28,700 bases of DNA from positions 1 to 28,700 of the forward strand of contig LSSK01000955.1 in NCBI GenBank assembly GCA_001969505.1, written 5' to 3'. This stretch comes from Zancudomyces culisetae (taxonomy: Eukaryota; Kickxellomycota; Harpellomycetes; Harpellales; Legeriomycetaceae). The notes under the pieces are model-generated. The model saw only the letters and a list, made by a program, of their open reading frames with translations. It did not search any database and was not told the origin of the DNA. Shown one piece after another: positions 20,611 through 28,700 of the stretch; position 1 is the stretch's first letter, and each line of letters opens with the position of its first letter. The position numbers and the translations under genes were made by a program.

Positions 20611-21978
20611 ATGAGTTTCACTAAGGGCTATACAGCATCTATGGTAGCAAGAAAGGACCTGGAACACAAAGGGCTGTTGGGAGCAGAAAACGGGATAGGG
20701 AATGGGTTGATTGCAGGGGCCAAGATCTTCAAGGATGTGGATGAAGAATACGTATCCTCAAGAACGCGGCTAGAGCAAGTGCTGGCAGACATTGTTGGAG
20801 AAAATGAGGCAGAGGCATCGTTTTTCGCAATGGATGTCGCCGAGGTATACAAGCAGTACGATCAATGGATCAAATTGCTGCCCAAAATCAAGCCATTCTA
20901 TGCAGTCAAGTGTAATCCAGACCCGGTGGTGTTGCGGATCCTGGCCGAGTTGGGAACAGGCTTTGACTGTGCCAGCCGTAACGAAATGGATATGGTGCTG
21001 AGCATTGGAGTATCTCCAGACCGTATTATCTATGCGCATCCATGTAAGCCATCATCACATCTCAGCTATGCAACTCGACAAGGGGTTAGATTGATGACGT
21101 TTGATAATGCCGACGAGCTACGCAAAATCCGGAGGTTGGCACCAGATGCGCAAGCAGTATTGCGTGTTTCAACAGATGATTCATCAGCGTTGTGTCAGCT
21201 GAGTTTGAAATTTGGTGCACGCATGGAGTCAACGCAAACGTTGTTGGAGACAGCCAAAGAGTTGGGAGTCAATGTGGTAGGGGTGAGTTTCCACGTGGGC
21301 AGTGGATGTACTGATCCCAATGCTTACTCCGATGCGGTTAGGCGTGCGCGGGTGGTCTTTGACCAAGCTCGTGAGTTGGGGATGGATCTGTGGTTGTTGG
21401 ATGTTGGTGGTGGATTTTCGGGATCCAAGCAACGGGATGGAATGCCGTTTCCACAAGTAGCAGCAGGGTTGAGTGTAGCTGTTGATGAGTATTTTTCAGA
21501 GTTTCCATCCGTTCAAGTAATTGCAGAGCCTGGAAGGTATTTTGCTGCATCGGCATTTACTTTGGCAGTAAATGTGACATCCAAAAGACAAATTGTAAAA
21601 GAAGTGGAAGAGAGTCAGAATCAGGTAGTCAATTCACAAAAGAACTACATGTATTACATTAACGATGGTGTATACGGTAGTTTCAACTGCATAATGTTTG
21701 ACCACCAAAAAGTATACCCCGAAGTCTTGGTATGCAACACAGCATTTGTCTATACAGCACAGGGACTGCGTGCCACCGAAACCCTGCCCAAGTATTTGTC
21801 GAGCATCTGGGGTCCTACGTGTGACTCCATTGATTGTGTGGTGGAGAATGTTGAACTTCCCGAACTGTTTGTGGGTGACTGGTTGGTCTTTAACAATCTG
21901 GGTGCCTATTCGGTTTGTGCTGCTTCAAAGTTTAATGGATTTGAAACTAGCAGAGTTTATTATTTCCGTTCTTCATAA
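20611..21978 (+). CDS. SPE1: Ornithine decarboxylase, 455 aa, single exon
   Basis: PLP-dependent group IV decarboxylase making putrescine from ornithine, the first step of polyamine synthesis (cytosolic homodimer). Fold type III motifs are all present: PLP lysine K100 in FYAVKCNPDP; FDCASRNEMD; IIYAHPCKP; SFHVGSGCTD; LDVGGGF; IAEPGRYF (PLP phosphate region); YINDGVYGSFNC; catalytic C404 in WGPTCDSID (C360 of the human enzyme); and GDWLVFNNLGAY. The open frame extends upstream without ATG to 20515. The ATG at 20611 starts MSFTKGYTASMVARKDLE and gives the usual fungal length. Active residues look intact. The long leader with two tiny uORFs suggests translational control as known for other fungal and animal ODCs. 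An antizyme gene is not in the window. Confidence 0.97.
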   Translation: MSFTKGYTASMVARKDLEHKGLLGAENGIGNGLIAGAKIFKDVDEEYVSSRTRLEQVLADIVGENEAEASFFAMDVAEVYKQYDQWIKLLPKIKPFYAVKCNPDPVVLRILAELGTGFDCASRNEMDMVLSIGVSPDRIIYAHPCKPSSHLSYATRQGVRLMTFDNADELRKIRRLAPDAQAVLRVSTDDSSALCQLSLKFGARMESTQTLLETAKELGVNVVGVSFHVGSGCTDPNAYSDAVRRARVVFDQARELGMDLWLLDVGGGFSGSKQRDGMPFPQVAAGLSVAVDEYFSEFPSVQVIAEPGRYFAASAFTLAVNVTSKRQIVKEVEESQNQVVNSQKNYMYYINDGVYGSFNCIMFDHQKVYPEVLVCNTAFVYTAQGLRATETLPKYLSSIWGPTCDSIDCVVENVELPELFVGDWLVFNNLGAYSVCAASKFNGFETSRVYYFRSS

Positions 21979-22291
21979 TTAATTGAGTCCTTTTTTTTTT
22001 CCCTTTTTTTTTTGTTGTAAAAAGTTTGACTTTTTCCTTTCTTTTTTTTTTTTGGAAATGAATATGGACAAGAAAATTAAAGTATTGAGTGAAACTCGGT
22101 TTGATACCTTTTTTCTCCTCAACTAATCAATACACACATTAAAAGAAAAAGATAGATGGAATGGAATGGAATTGATGGATAAAAAGTATATTTAGTAGTA
22201 TAAGTTTTAAAGGATACTTTTGGAAAAGGGGATAATAATAGCATATAATAATAATAATAGTAATAATAACAAAAAGGAAAAAAAGAAAACA
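21979..22291. other. Convergent 3' region ODC / CHS7
   Basis: T-rich stretch after the ODC stop, then A-rich sequence with (AAT)n microsatellites at about 22228-22268 before the CHS7 stop (on the minus strand). No gene seen. Confidence 0.65.
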
Positions 22292-23643
22292 CTAAACCTT
22301 GTACATTACAGCAAATTCATCTACTTCATCTTCTGTAATATCATTCCAGAATCTATATACGGAATATACAGCAATGGTAAAACAAAGCGTAACAAACATA
22401 GCACCATCCACATTCTTACTGGTGGATTTACATATGTCAGCACCAAAAACCATTCCAAACAATATCCCTCCAGCCACAAGTATCACCGCTCCAGCATATA
22501 GCCACACCAGCGGCTTGCGCACCGCCAAAAACTTGCTTACTATAATCGTCTGTGTAGTCACAAAACACAACACTGCAAATATTGGAATCACTATGGTTAG
22601 CAGGTACAGCGCTATGGACTGTGTTGGTGCCTTTTGTGTATTGATGGTAAATGTATTCGTCACATCAAACATTATATCCGCCGCCAAATACCCAGGGAAT
22701 GCCAGCGCTATTCCCATGATTATCAGCATTAGACCAACTGAAAACATTGACCCATCCGGAATTATTTGAAATCCTATTTATTTATTCATTTATTCATTCA
22801 TTCATTGGATTTTGTTTTCATTTTGTCTATTTATAGAACTTTGTAGTAATCAGTATTATGTTATATTACATATGAATATACGTAAATATGATTGTAAATA
22901 TGAATGTAAATACGATTATCGACTTGCCTACAAACCCGAAAAACAAGAGTGCCCAAGTAATCATACTAGTAGTCGCAATACTCGCAATATAATACCACTA
23001 TTGTTATAATTCGGTAGTATATCCATTAAAGCAAAGAAAAAAAGAAATAAAAAAGTAAGAAAAACATATATTCAATATATAAAAGACTTACATCATCTTG
23101 ATTACCACCAAGTTTCATAGTCCAGCTTAATAAATTAAAGAAATTGAAAAGTACTATGGAACATAGAAAAATGCACATTTCTCTCCTACCTATAATGAAT
23201 ACCCCTCCTCAACATTAGTAACCAAGAACCAAAAAAAAAAAATTGAATAAATTTATATCTTGCTATTTATATTTTAAATCAATAAGGAAGTAAAGAAAGA
23301 AGGAAAAAGAAATACTTGCCTACTGCAGCCTTTTTGTTGTTCGCTTTAATTGCCAAAATGATTATAAACAAGGTCGAAATAATAGTAACAACAAAATTAC
23401 CTATATATTTATTATTATTAAATATAAATAAATGTTTGTAAAAAAGAGAAAAAAAGAAAAAGAAAAAGAGAAAGAGAAAGAGAAAGAGATGAAAAGAGAC
23501 TTACTTATATCAAGAATCTTTGCTGATCCGACTTTATAACTCGAAAGTGTACATTTAGGCGTAGTTGCAGCCTTGAAGATTTGACAGACTGGCAAGTCGC
23601 CATTAGTACAAATATAATCGAAATTTCCAAACCAATTCGTCAT
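22292..23643 (-). CDS. CHS7: Chs7 family protein (chitin synthase III export chaperone), 289 aa, 5 exons
   Basis: ER membrane protein needed for export of chitin synthase III (Chs3) in yeast. Exons: 23643-23505, 23400-23320, 23189-23092, 22997-22928, 22773-22292; the phases close to 290 codons. N-terminal signature FGNFDYICTNGDLPVCQI matches the Chs7 start (F..FD.IC....LPLC). About seven membrane segments follow, one each in exons 2 (VVTIISTLFIIILAI), 3 and 4 (TWALLFFGFVGF) and four in exon 5. Diagnostic joins: NNKKAAVG|RREM across intron 2 and GFVG|FQIIPDG across intron 4 (yeast GFLGFNLWEDG). The C-terminus FGADIC...YRFWNDITEDEVDEF matches the family end (TWDMTTDDDLEF). Introns 2 and 4 both start GCAAGT, that is GC-AG introns; GT alternatives there lead to stops. 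Yeast Chs7 has 316 residues. Confidence 0.9.
22774..22927 (-). other. CHS7 intron 4, GC-AG type
   Basis: Donor GTAG|GCAAGT, the same ten bases as intron 2, acceptor AAATAG|GATTT. It contains (ATTC)n/(ATTT)n tetranucleotide repeats on the plus strand (about 22775-22806). Confidence 0.8.
23190..23319 (-). other. CHS7 intron 2, GC-AG type
   Basis: Donor GTAG|GCAAGT, acceptor TATAG|GTAGG. Splicing here restores AAVGRREM. The nearby GT (GCA|GTAGGC) leads to a stop after about 11 codons. Confidence 0.8.
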
Positions 23644-24028
23644 TTTCCACCTCCCCCCTTTAAAAAATTTCTATTTATCTGTGTTTGTTTGTAAAAGGTA
23701 AAAAAAAAAGAAAGGAGAAAAGAGAAAAGTAAAGTGTAAATTCAAATATAAGATGTATATAATTCGAATTTGTTTTTACTCTATCTTTTAAAATAAAATA
23801 AAACAAAATATAGTGAAATAAAAATAAAACAATTGATAAATAAAGAGAGATTAATAGTACTAGTACTAGTAATTGTAATTGTTGTACTAATAATATTATT
23901 TCAACTCTTCTTTCCTATATTATAAAACCAAAAACCAAATAAAAACCAAAAATATAAACCAAATAAAAACCAAAAAAAAATCACTCCTTAAAACCTAGAA
24001 ATCTAGATAAATAAATAAATATAGATTA

Positions 24029-24059
24029 TAGTAGAGTAGAGTAGAGTAGAGTAGAGTAG
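24029..24059. repeat. (GTAGA)n pentanucleotide microsatellite
   Basis: About six tandem copies of a five-base unit, interrupted at the right end. Confidence 0.9.
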
Positions 24060-24304
24060 CGAGGAATAAGAGTAGAGTGGGAATAATGAATATTGAAACT
24101 GGATAAAATAAAATCTAAAAACGAACGTGTGTTTATTTTTTTTACCTTTTCAAAACGAGAAAAAAAAAATGACAAAAAAAAAGATAGGGGGGAGGGGGAG
24201 GGGGAACCAAACTATTATTATCAAACAACCTAAAACTTGCAAATAAAAAAAAAAAAATCCTATTGTTACATAAAAAAAAACATAAATCTCGATAGTTTTT
24301 CTCG

Positions 24305-24333
24305 ATTATAACTATAACTATAACTATAATTAT
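24305..24333. repeat. (TATAAC)n hexanucleotide repeat
   Basis: Four near-exact copies of a six-base unit. Not telomeric in sequence. Confidence 0.8.
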
Positions 24334-24689
24334 AAAATAAAATGTATATGTATACATGTGTATATATTTTGGAAAGAATAGAGACAGAGACAGTGAGATG
24401 GAGATGTAGAGATGGTGAGAGGAGGAGAGAGGGAGATGGAGAGAGGAAGGAAGAGAGAAAGAAGGGGAAAATAGTAGGATTTAGATAAAATTGAGGGAGA
24501 AAAAAAGTTGGCAAGGAATTACTAATTACTGATTACTAAATTCCAACTTTTATTTTTGTTTCCAAATATTTTGGCGTACTTTTCCTTCTTTCTTTGTTTT
24601 TTTTCCAAACCACCTAAAAGTAATAAAATAAAATGCAATAATAAAGAATTTCAATTTCACCTTGTACTTTTCTACAAACCAAGCCTTTA

Positions 24690-24741
24690 CATACCTACCT
24701 TCCTACCTACCTTCCTACCTACATACCTACCTACCTACCTC
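24690..24741. repeat. (CTAC)n/(CTTC)n tetranucleotide repeat
   Basis: About 13 tandem four-base units, mixed ACCT, TCCT and ACAT forms. Confidence 0.9.
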
Positions 24742-24776
24742 AACCATTCTTGCAAAAATGTTATAAAAATAAATCT

Positions 24777-24879
24777 ATTCATCCATCCATCCAACCATTC
24801 ATCTACCCAATTCAATTCAATTCAATCAATCAATAGCAAGCCAATCAATTCAATCAATCAATCAATCAATGAATCAATA
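24777..24879. repeat. (ATCC)n, (ATTCA)n and (ATCA)n compound microsatellite
   Basis: Successive runs of ATCC, ATTCA and ATCA units with short interruptions, directly after the CTAC repeat. Confidence 0.85.
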
Positions 24880-25353
24880 CAAAACGTTTTTTTTACTTTT
24901 TTTTTTCATACTTTTCTTTCTTTTTTTAAATTGCCAGATTTTCGTGTTTTTCGTTTTTTCGTTTTTTCGCTCTTACTCTCCTTTCCTTTCCTTTTCTTTT
25001 GATTTTTGTTTATATTCTACAGATTAATTTATTCTCCAATCATTACATCTCTTTTATCATTATATATTTTAGACTTGTGTTTTTTCCATTTGCCGGATAT
25101 TTTTATCATTTGCAATTTATCCGATTACTCCTTTTTTATTTTATTTATTTTGTTCCAAACATCCAAAAATAAATAATATAATGAGCCTATCTTTCTTCAC
25201 CATCCTCCTTCTCACCTATCTCCCTGCTTGTTCAAACAATCTCTACATTTTCATTTTCATTATCATTTTTCATTTTTTCTTTTCATTAACCATCTTTATT
25301 AACAAAATCGAGTAAAAATAGAATATAATAAAATAAAATAAAGTAAAAATAAA

Positions 25354-28300
25354 TTATAACCCATCACCTCCTCCTCCTACAACATTAACATTTCCAGTAC
25401 CAGCAACAGTACCAGAACTATTACCATTACCGCCGACAATCCCCATTCCTCCTACATTACCCATCCCACTCACACCACTTATTCCACCACCTACATTCAT
25501 ACCCATATTCATTGCATTCATATTCATCGCATTCATACCACCACCACCACCACCCATCCCTCCATTCATACCCACATTCATATTCATATTCATGTTCATT
25601 GCATTTATACCACCACCCATCCCCCCATTCATCCCACCCATACCCATACCACCACCCATATTCATTCCTCCCATTCCCATTCCCATCCCCATTCCCATTC
25701 CCATACCTGTATTCTGATTTCCTACAAAGCCTACACCTACACCTACACCAGTACCCGTACCAGGATTATTAGTAACATTTGTGTTACTATTGTTATTGTT
25801 ATTGGTATTAGTGTTGGTATTAGAAGTACCAGGGAATTCAGCACACCCAATTGAATTTGCTACAGCAGAAATCAAATCCAAAACCAAAACATCCAAATTT
25901 CCATTAACACTGCCACTATTACTATTACTATTACCATTACCTGTTGTAGTGCCTGTTGTTGTTGTTGTTGAAAAGTTTTCATTTGAATTGATATTACTAT
26001 TGGCAATATTAGATGAATACTTTTGTTCAAAATACGACATGAAATCATTACCACCACCACTACCACTACCAATATTAGAAGAATTGGTACCAGCATGTCG
26101 AGAGAATAAACTAGTAATGGTTACAATCAAGTACCAAGGGAATGGTCTATTAACCAAAATACGCTCCAACAAACACCGAGCTATAACCTCACGTATATCA
26201 TACCCTCCACCAACACCAACACCAACACTTTTATTTTTTTTGCTCTCACCACCACCATCTTGATCATCCTCGAAAAACATGCTTATCAAGAGATTGGATA
26301 CAAACTTGCTATGTGTCGAGGGGAACCGCAAATGATTCGCCAAACTCGAAACTATCAAATACGCCAACTCGGCATTTACAGAACGTACCAAGTCGGATAT
26401 TAACTCGGATACGGAAGATTTGTAGTTGTTTGGATTATACTCAACAGAAGCAGATTCAAGAGGCAAAAGTGAAGGGAAATGAGGTGGAAAGATTGCACCA
26501 CAACCAAGTACCAAAAAATGCATAACGATAGAATGGATCAAGTTGACATCGTAGATTGGATGAGCATCGATACGCAAGGATTTGAGTTCGGGTAAAGAAG
26601 TAACATTTTCGGATAGTTGAGCACCAAAGATATCCAAAATCAAAGGTATCACATTATCAGAATTGTTTGGTGAAGAAGAAGAAATGTGACGATTTAAAGG
26701 ATCCAATAAACCATAACGGATTAAAACAGAATAATAATCCGAAGCAATTCTTGGAGGAAGATCAAATAGCGCAGCTATTGGACCAACAGAAAGATTGAGA
26801 TTAGGAGTCAGAGGTTCAGGTAGAACCAACGAATTGGAAAAGGCACACAGAACCAAATTGCGGGTTTGAATACAACTTGCAGGGATGGCACAGGTAAGAG
26901 CAAAGAAATGGTCAGCCAAAAAATCCGGATAGTCGTGCAGGATAGCCAACATTAGCCGTACAGAACCGCGATACATCAAACACAGCGAATCAGTGACAAT
27001 TCCCTTGTCAATAAACGGATTCAGAGACTCAAACAACAAAACCAGCAGACGCTCTACAACCGGCCAGGTAAGTTTGTTGTCTAGCAAAACAGGAAGGAAC
27101 AATCGATGAGAAATCAAGGCCAACCATGAAAAGCTAAAGCCAGGACATTTGGTTGGATTGATACAGTAAAGAGTCTTGGCCAACAACACAAGACAAGGTA
27201 GTTGAATGTGAGAATACGCACTGTTGGATTGTAGTTGATCAAGCAGCATGGCAAATAGACGGAAATAGTGTTTGTTTGAGGACTGGAAAGCACCGCCATC
27301 GGAGAAATGAGAATCTGAAGACAACAAAGTCTTCAAAAACAAATCAAATACAGCAACTGAAGAATTGGCAGTTAGTCGAACAAGTAGTTTTGCAATCGAA
27401 TCAATAACCAAATACAATGATGATGATGATGATGATGAGGAAGATGAAGAAGACAAAGATGAAGAAGAGGCAGAGGCAGAGGAGAATAGTGAGAAGAGTT
27501 CGAATAATTGTTGAGAGTCGGCAAGAAGTGAGGCAAGATAAGATAAAAAGGAAAACAGATCAGGAGAAGAAAGAGAGTCAAAGGGAGGAGGAGGCAAGAT
27601 ACCAGTATGCATAAAGGATAACAAAAAGTCTCTGTATTTAGTAGTAACAGAATTGTTTGAGATAGAATTGGTATTGTTATTGTTGAAGGCAATAAAACCG
27701 AGTCCGCTGGATGACAAAATTGAAAGAAAAGCAGCAAGAGATTTGTTAGAAGAAGCCAGTTTGGTCAAAGCATCAATGGTTGAAGCAAAATCGTTTGGAT
27801 GAGCAGCAACGGACTGTTCAATAATAGCTGTGGTTAGTAAACCAGTAGCAAAACGGATTACAGCAGGTTTAGAAGATGAAGAAAGTGAAGTATCCAAAAG
27901 AGCCTTCGATAGTTGGAAATCAAATTGTGATATATTCAACAAACCCTCACTCAGCAACGACAGAGTCAAAGAAACGTTGCAAGACAAATGCAATTTAAGA
28001 TGACCCAACTGTCTCGTCAATTCTCTTGCCAAGGCTATGCCAGTTTGAAACAGTTTAGTCAACACAAAAATATACAATTCCAAAGCCAGCCGCGAATCAC
28101 AACCCAACAAGTAATGCAGTAAAGCCTTACAGAAATCAGCCAAACTCGCGGAATCAGCACGAGCAGCCAGCTTGCCCAACAACATTACCATTTGCTTGAC
28201 ATAAAGCCGTAGTTGGTGATGTTGAGGCAGAGTCGATAGAGACGTACCAGTACCAGCAGTTGTTGCCAACCGATCCATTTCAGCCAAAAGAATGTACAGA

Positions 28301-28700
28301 TTATGAACAATCGCATCAGAATCCAACACTGCCGCATCTATCTGAGATGGAAAACGAGCAATCGCTGCAAAGTCCTCATATACACTCAACACACCGCTAG
28401 GAACCGAACTCAGTTTAATGCGCAAAGTGTCTGGACAATCTGGCGGATAAACCAACGCCGCATGGACTCCCAAATCATAAAATGGCTGCCCTGTCCGTTC
28501 CCGCATGCGTTTCCGTGCCTGTAAACTGTCAGAAAACAATTGATCAATCTGAATCGATGCTCGCTCAATCGCCTCCTTCTCAGCAATTGCACACACCAAA
28601 TCCAAATTCTCTCCCACCAACCCCGCCGCCAACTGTGTCGCCACATTCTCTGGCAGCGCTTCGCTCAACAGCCACTCCCGCATCGCCACATACAACTTGC
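25354..28700 (-). CDS. NOT1: CCR4-NOT complex scaffold NOT1, C-terminal 1100-odd residues (gene continues beyond window end)
   Basis: Central scaffold of the CCR4-NOT deadenylase. The partial frame enters at 28700 in the CAF40-binding DUF3819 region (MREWLLSEALPENVATQ, IQIDQLFSDSLQARKRMRE). The VYEDF motif and the helical connector domain follow, with inserts of poly-Asn and poly-Ser (27419-27441 on the plus strand). The NOT superfamily-homology domain is clear: CPGFSFSWLALISHRLF, MYRGSVRLMLAILHDYPDFL, SCIQTRNLVLCAF, LPEPLTPNLNL, HPIYDVNLIHSIV, ANHLRFPSTHSKF, RCLLERILVNRPFPWYL and FMSYFEQKY. Each aligns with human CNOT1. A Gly/Asn/Met-rich tail of about 150 residues follows. No intron is needed in this part. 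The apparent start at 28695 is a Leu codon; Lys precedes it in frame, so the true N-terminus lies outside. Confidence 0.95.
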   Translation of the reverse strand, partial: KLYVAMREWLLSEALPENVATQLAAGLVGENLDLVCAIAEKEAIERASIQIDQLFSDSLQARKRMRERTGQPFYDLGVHAALVYPPDCPDTLRIKLSSVPSGVLSVYEDFAAIARFPSQIDAAVLDSDAIVHNLYILLAEMDRLATTAGTGTSLSTLPQHHQLRLYVKQMVMLLGKLAARADSASLADFCKALLHYLLGCDSRLALELYIFVLTKLFQTGIALARELTRQLGHLKLHLSCNVSLTLSLLSEGLLNISQFDFQLSKALLDTSLSSSSKPAVIRFATGLLTTAIIEQSVAAHPNDFASTIDALTKLASSNKSLAAFLSILSSSGLGFIAFNNNNTNSISNNSVTTKYRDFLLSFMHTGILPPPPFDSLSSPDLFSFLSYLASLLADSQQLFELFSLFSSASASSSSLSSSSSSSSSSSSLYLVIDSIAKLLVRLTANSSVAVFDLFLKTLLSSDSHFSDGGAFQSSNKHYFRLFAMLLDQLQSNSAYSHIQLPCLVLLAKTLYCINPTKCPGFSFSWLALISHRLFLPVLLDNKLTWPVVERLLVLLFESLNPFIDKGIVTDSLCLMYRGSVRLMLAILHDYPDFLADHFFALTCAIPASCIQTRNLVLCAFSNSLVLPEPLTPNLNLSVGPIAALFDLPPRIASDYYSVLIRYGLLDPLNRHISSSSPNNSDNVIPLILDIFGAQLSENVTSLPELKSLRIDAHPIYDVNLIHSIVMHFLVLGCGAIFPPHFPSLLPLESASVEYNPNNYKSSVSELISDLVRSVNAELAYLIVSSLANHLRFPSTHSKFVSNLLISMFFEDDQDGGGESKKNKSVGVGVGGGYDIREVIARCLLERILVNRPFPWYLIVTITSLFSRHAGTNSSNIGSGSGGGNDFMSYFEQKYSSNIANSNINSNENFSTTTTTGTTTGNGNSNSNSGSVNGNLDVLVLDLISAVANSIGCAEFPGTSNTNTNTNNNNNSNTNVTNNPGTGTGVGVGVGFVGNQNTGMGMGMGMGMGMGGMNMGGGMGMGGMNGGMGGGINAMNMNMNMNVGMNGGMGGGGGGMNAMNMNAMNMGMNVGGGISGVSGMGNVGGMGIVGGNGNSSGTVAGTGNVNVVGGGGDGL
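25510..25710. repeat. Imperfect CATTCC/CACC repeats coding the NOT1 GM/GN tail
   Basis: Imperfect six- to nine-base repeats on the plus strand encode GMGMGMGM, GGMG and NMNMN runs on the minus strand. Likely slippage-expanded. Confidence 0.8.

Larger units (their letters stand above)
23644..25353. other. Microsatellite-rich spacer between NOT1 3' end and CHS7 start
   Basis: About 1.7 kb. Contains the CHS7 promoter and NOT1 3' region, both minus strand. Filled with A/T runs and short tandem repeats; the open frame at 24556-25002 is an artefact of tetranucleotide repeats. No gene supported. Confidence 0.6.

Noticed and set aside
24305-24333. Telomere-like repeat
   Set aside because: Unit TATAAC is not a fungal telomere motif and the tract is only four units long inside a spacer.
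24556-25002. Plus-strand open frame of 148 codons
   Set aside because: Made of translated CTAC, ATCA and T-run repeats (PTYLPTYL, SINQSINES); not coding-like.
28693-28695. Apparent start codon of the NOT1 frame
   Set aside because: It is TTG (Leu) inside the conserved DUF3819 region; the frame runs off the window.

Overview
The window looks like nuclear DNA of a fungus. It is AT-rich, with A/T homopolymers and microsatellites between genes. Most genes carry short GT-AG introns, and there are no operons or ribosome-binding sites. The fungal markers are a Chs7-type chitin synthase export factor, a small secreted protein with a chitin-binding-like Cys module, and a Ups1/PRELI lipid-transfer protein. 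A WD40-type EDC4 (absent from budding yeast), intron-rich genes and long spacers suggest an early-diverging lineage such as Mucoromycota or a relative. That placement is inference.

Layout, left to right: EDC4 mRNA-decapping scaffold (+, 217-3474); TFB3/MAT1 subunit of TFIIH (+, 3862-5192, 3 exons); Rieske protein RIP1 (-, 5560-6671, 2 exons); secreted Gly/His/Tyr-rich protein with a six-Cys chitin-binding-like module (+, 8202-8834); RRP17/NOL12 ribosome-biogenesis protein (-, 9208-10141, 4 exons); Mediator kinase CDK8/SSN3 (-, 10479-12437, 8 exons); UPS1/PRELI (+, 14412-15144, 3 exons); a 198-residue protein, possibly mitochondrial ribosomal bL31m (-, 15956-16649, 2 exons); ornithine decarboxylase (+, 20611-21978); CHS7 (-, 22292-23643, 5 exons, two of its four introns GC-AG); and the C-terminal half of NOT1 (-, 25354 to past the window end). 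I rebuilt the exon structures by hand. In every spliced gene the splice phases close exactly and the joined protein continues the family alignment.

No gene cluster, transposon, virus, CRISPR, tRNA or rRNA could be supported. Functionally, several genes serve mRNA synthesis or decay (TFB3, CDK8, EDC4, NOT1) and ribosome maturation (RRP17). Three act in or are likely to act in mitochondria (RIP1, UPS1, the bL31m candidate), two concern the cell wall or chitin (CHS7, the secreted protein), and one makes polyamines (ODC). This is ordinary eukaryotic neighbourhood mixing, not a pathway cluster. The points most worth a second look are: two GC-AG introns with identical 5' sites in CHS7; dibasic sites that would cut the secreted precursor just before its Cys module; a long Gly/Asn/Met-rich tail on NOT1; repeated helical motifs in EDC4; competing 3' splice sites in UPS1; and the almost 4-kb non-coding stretch before ODC.
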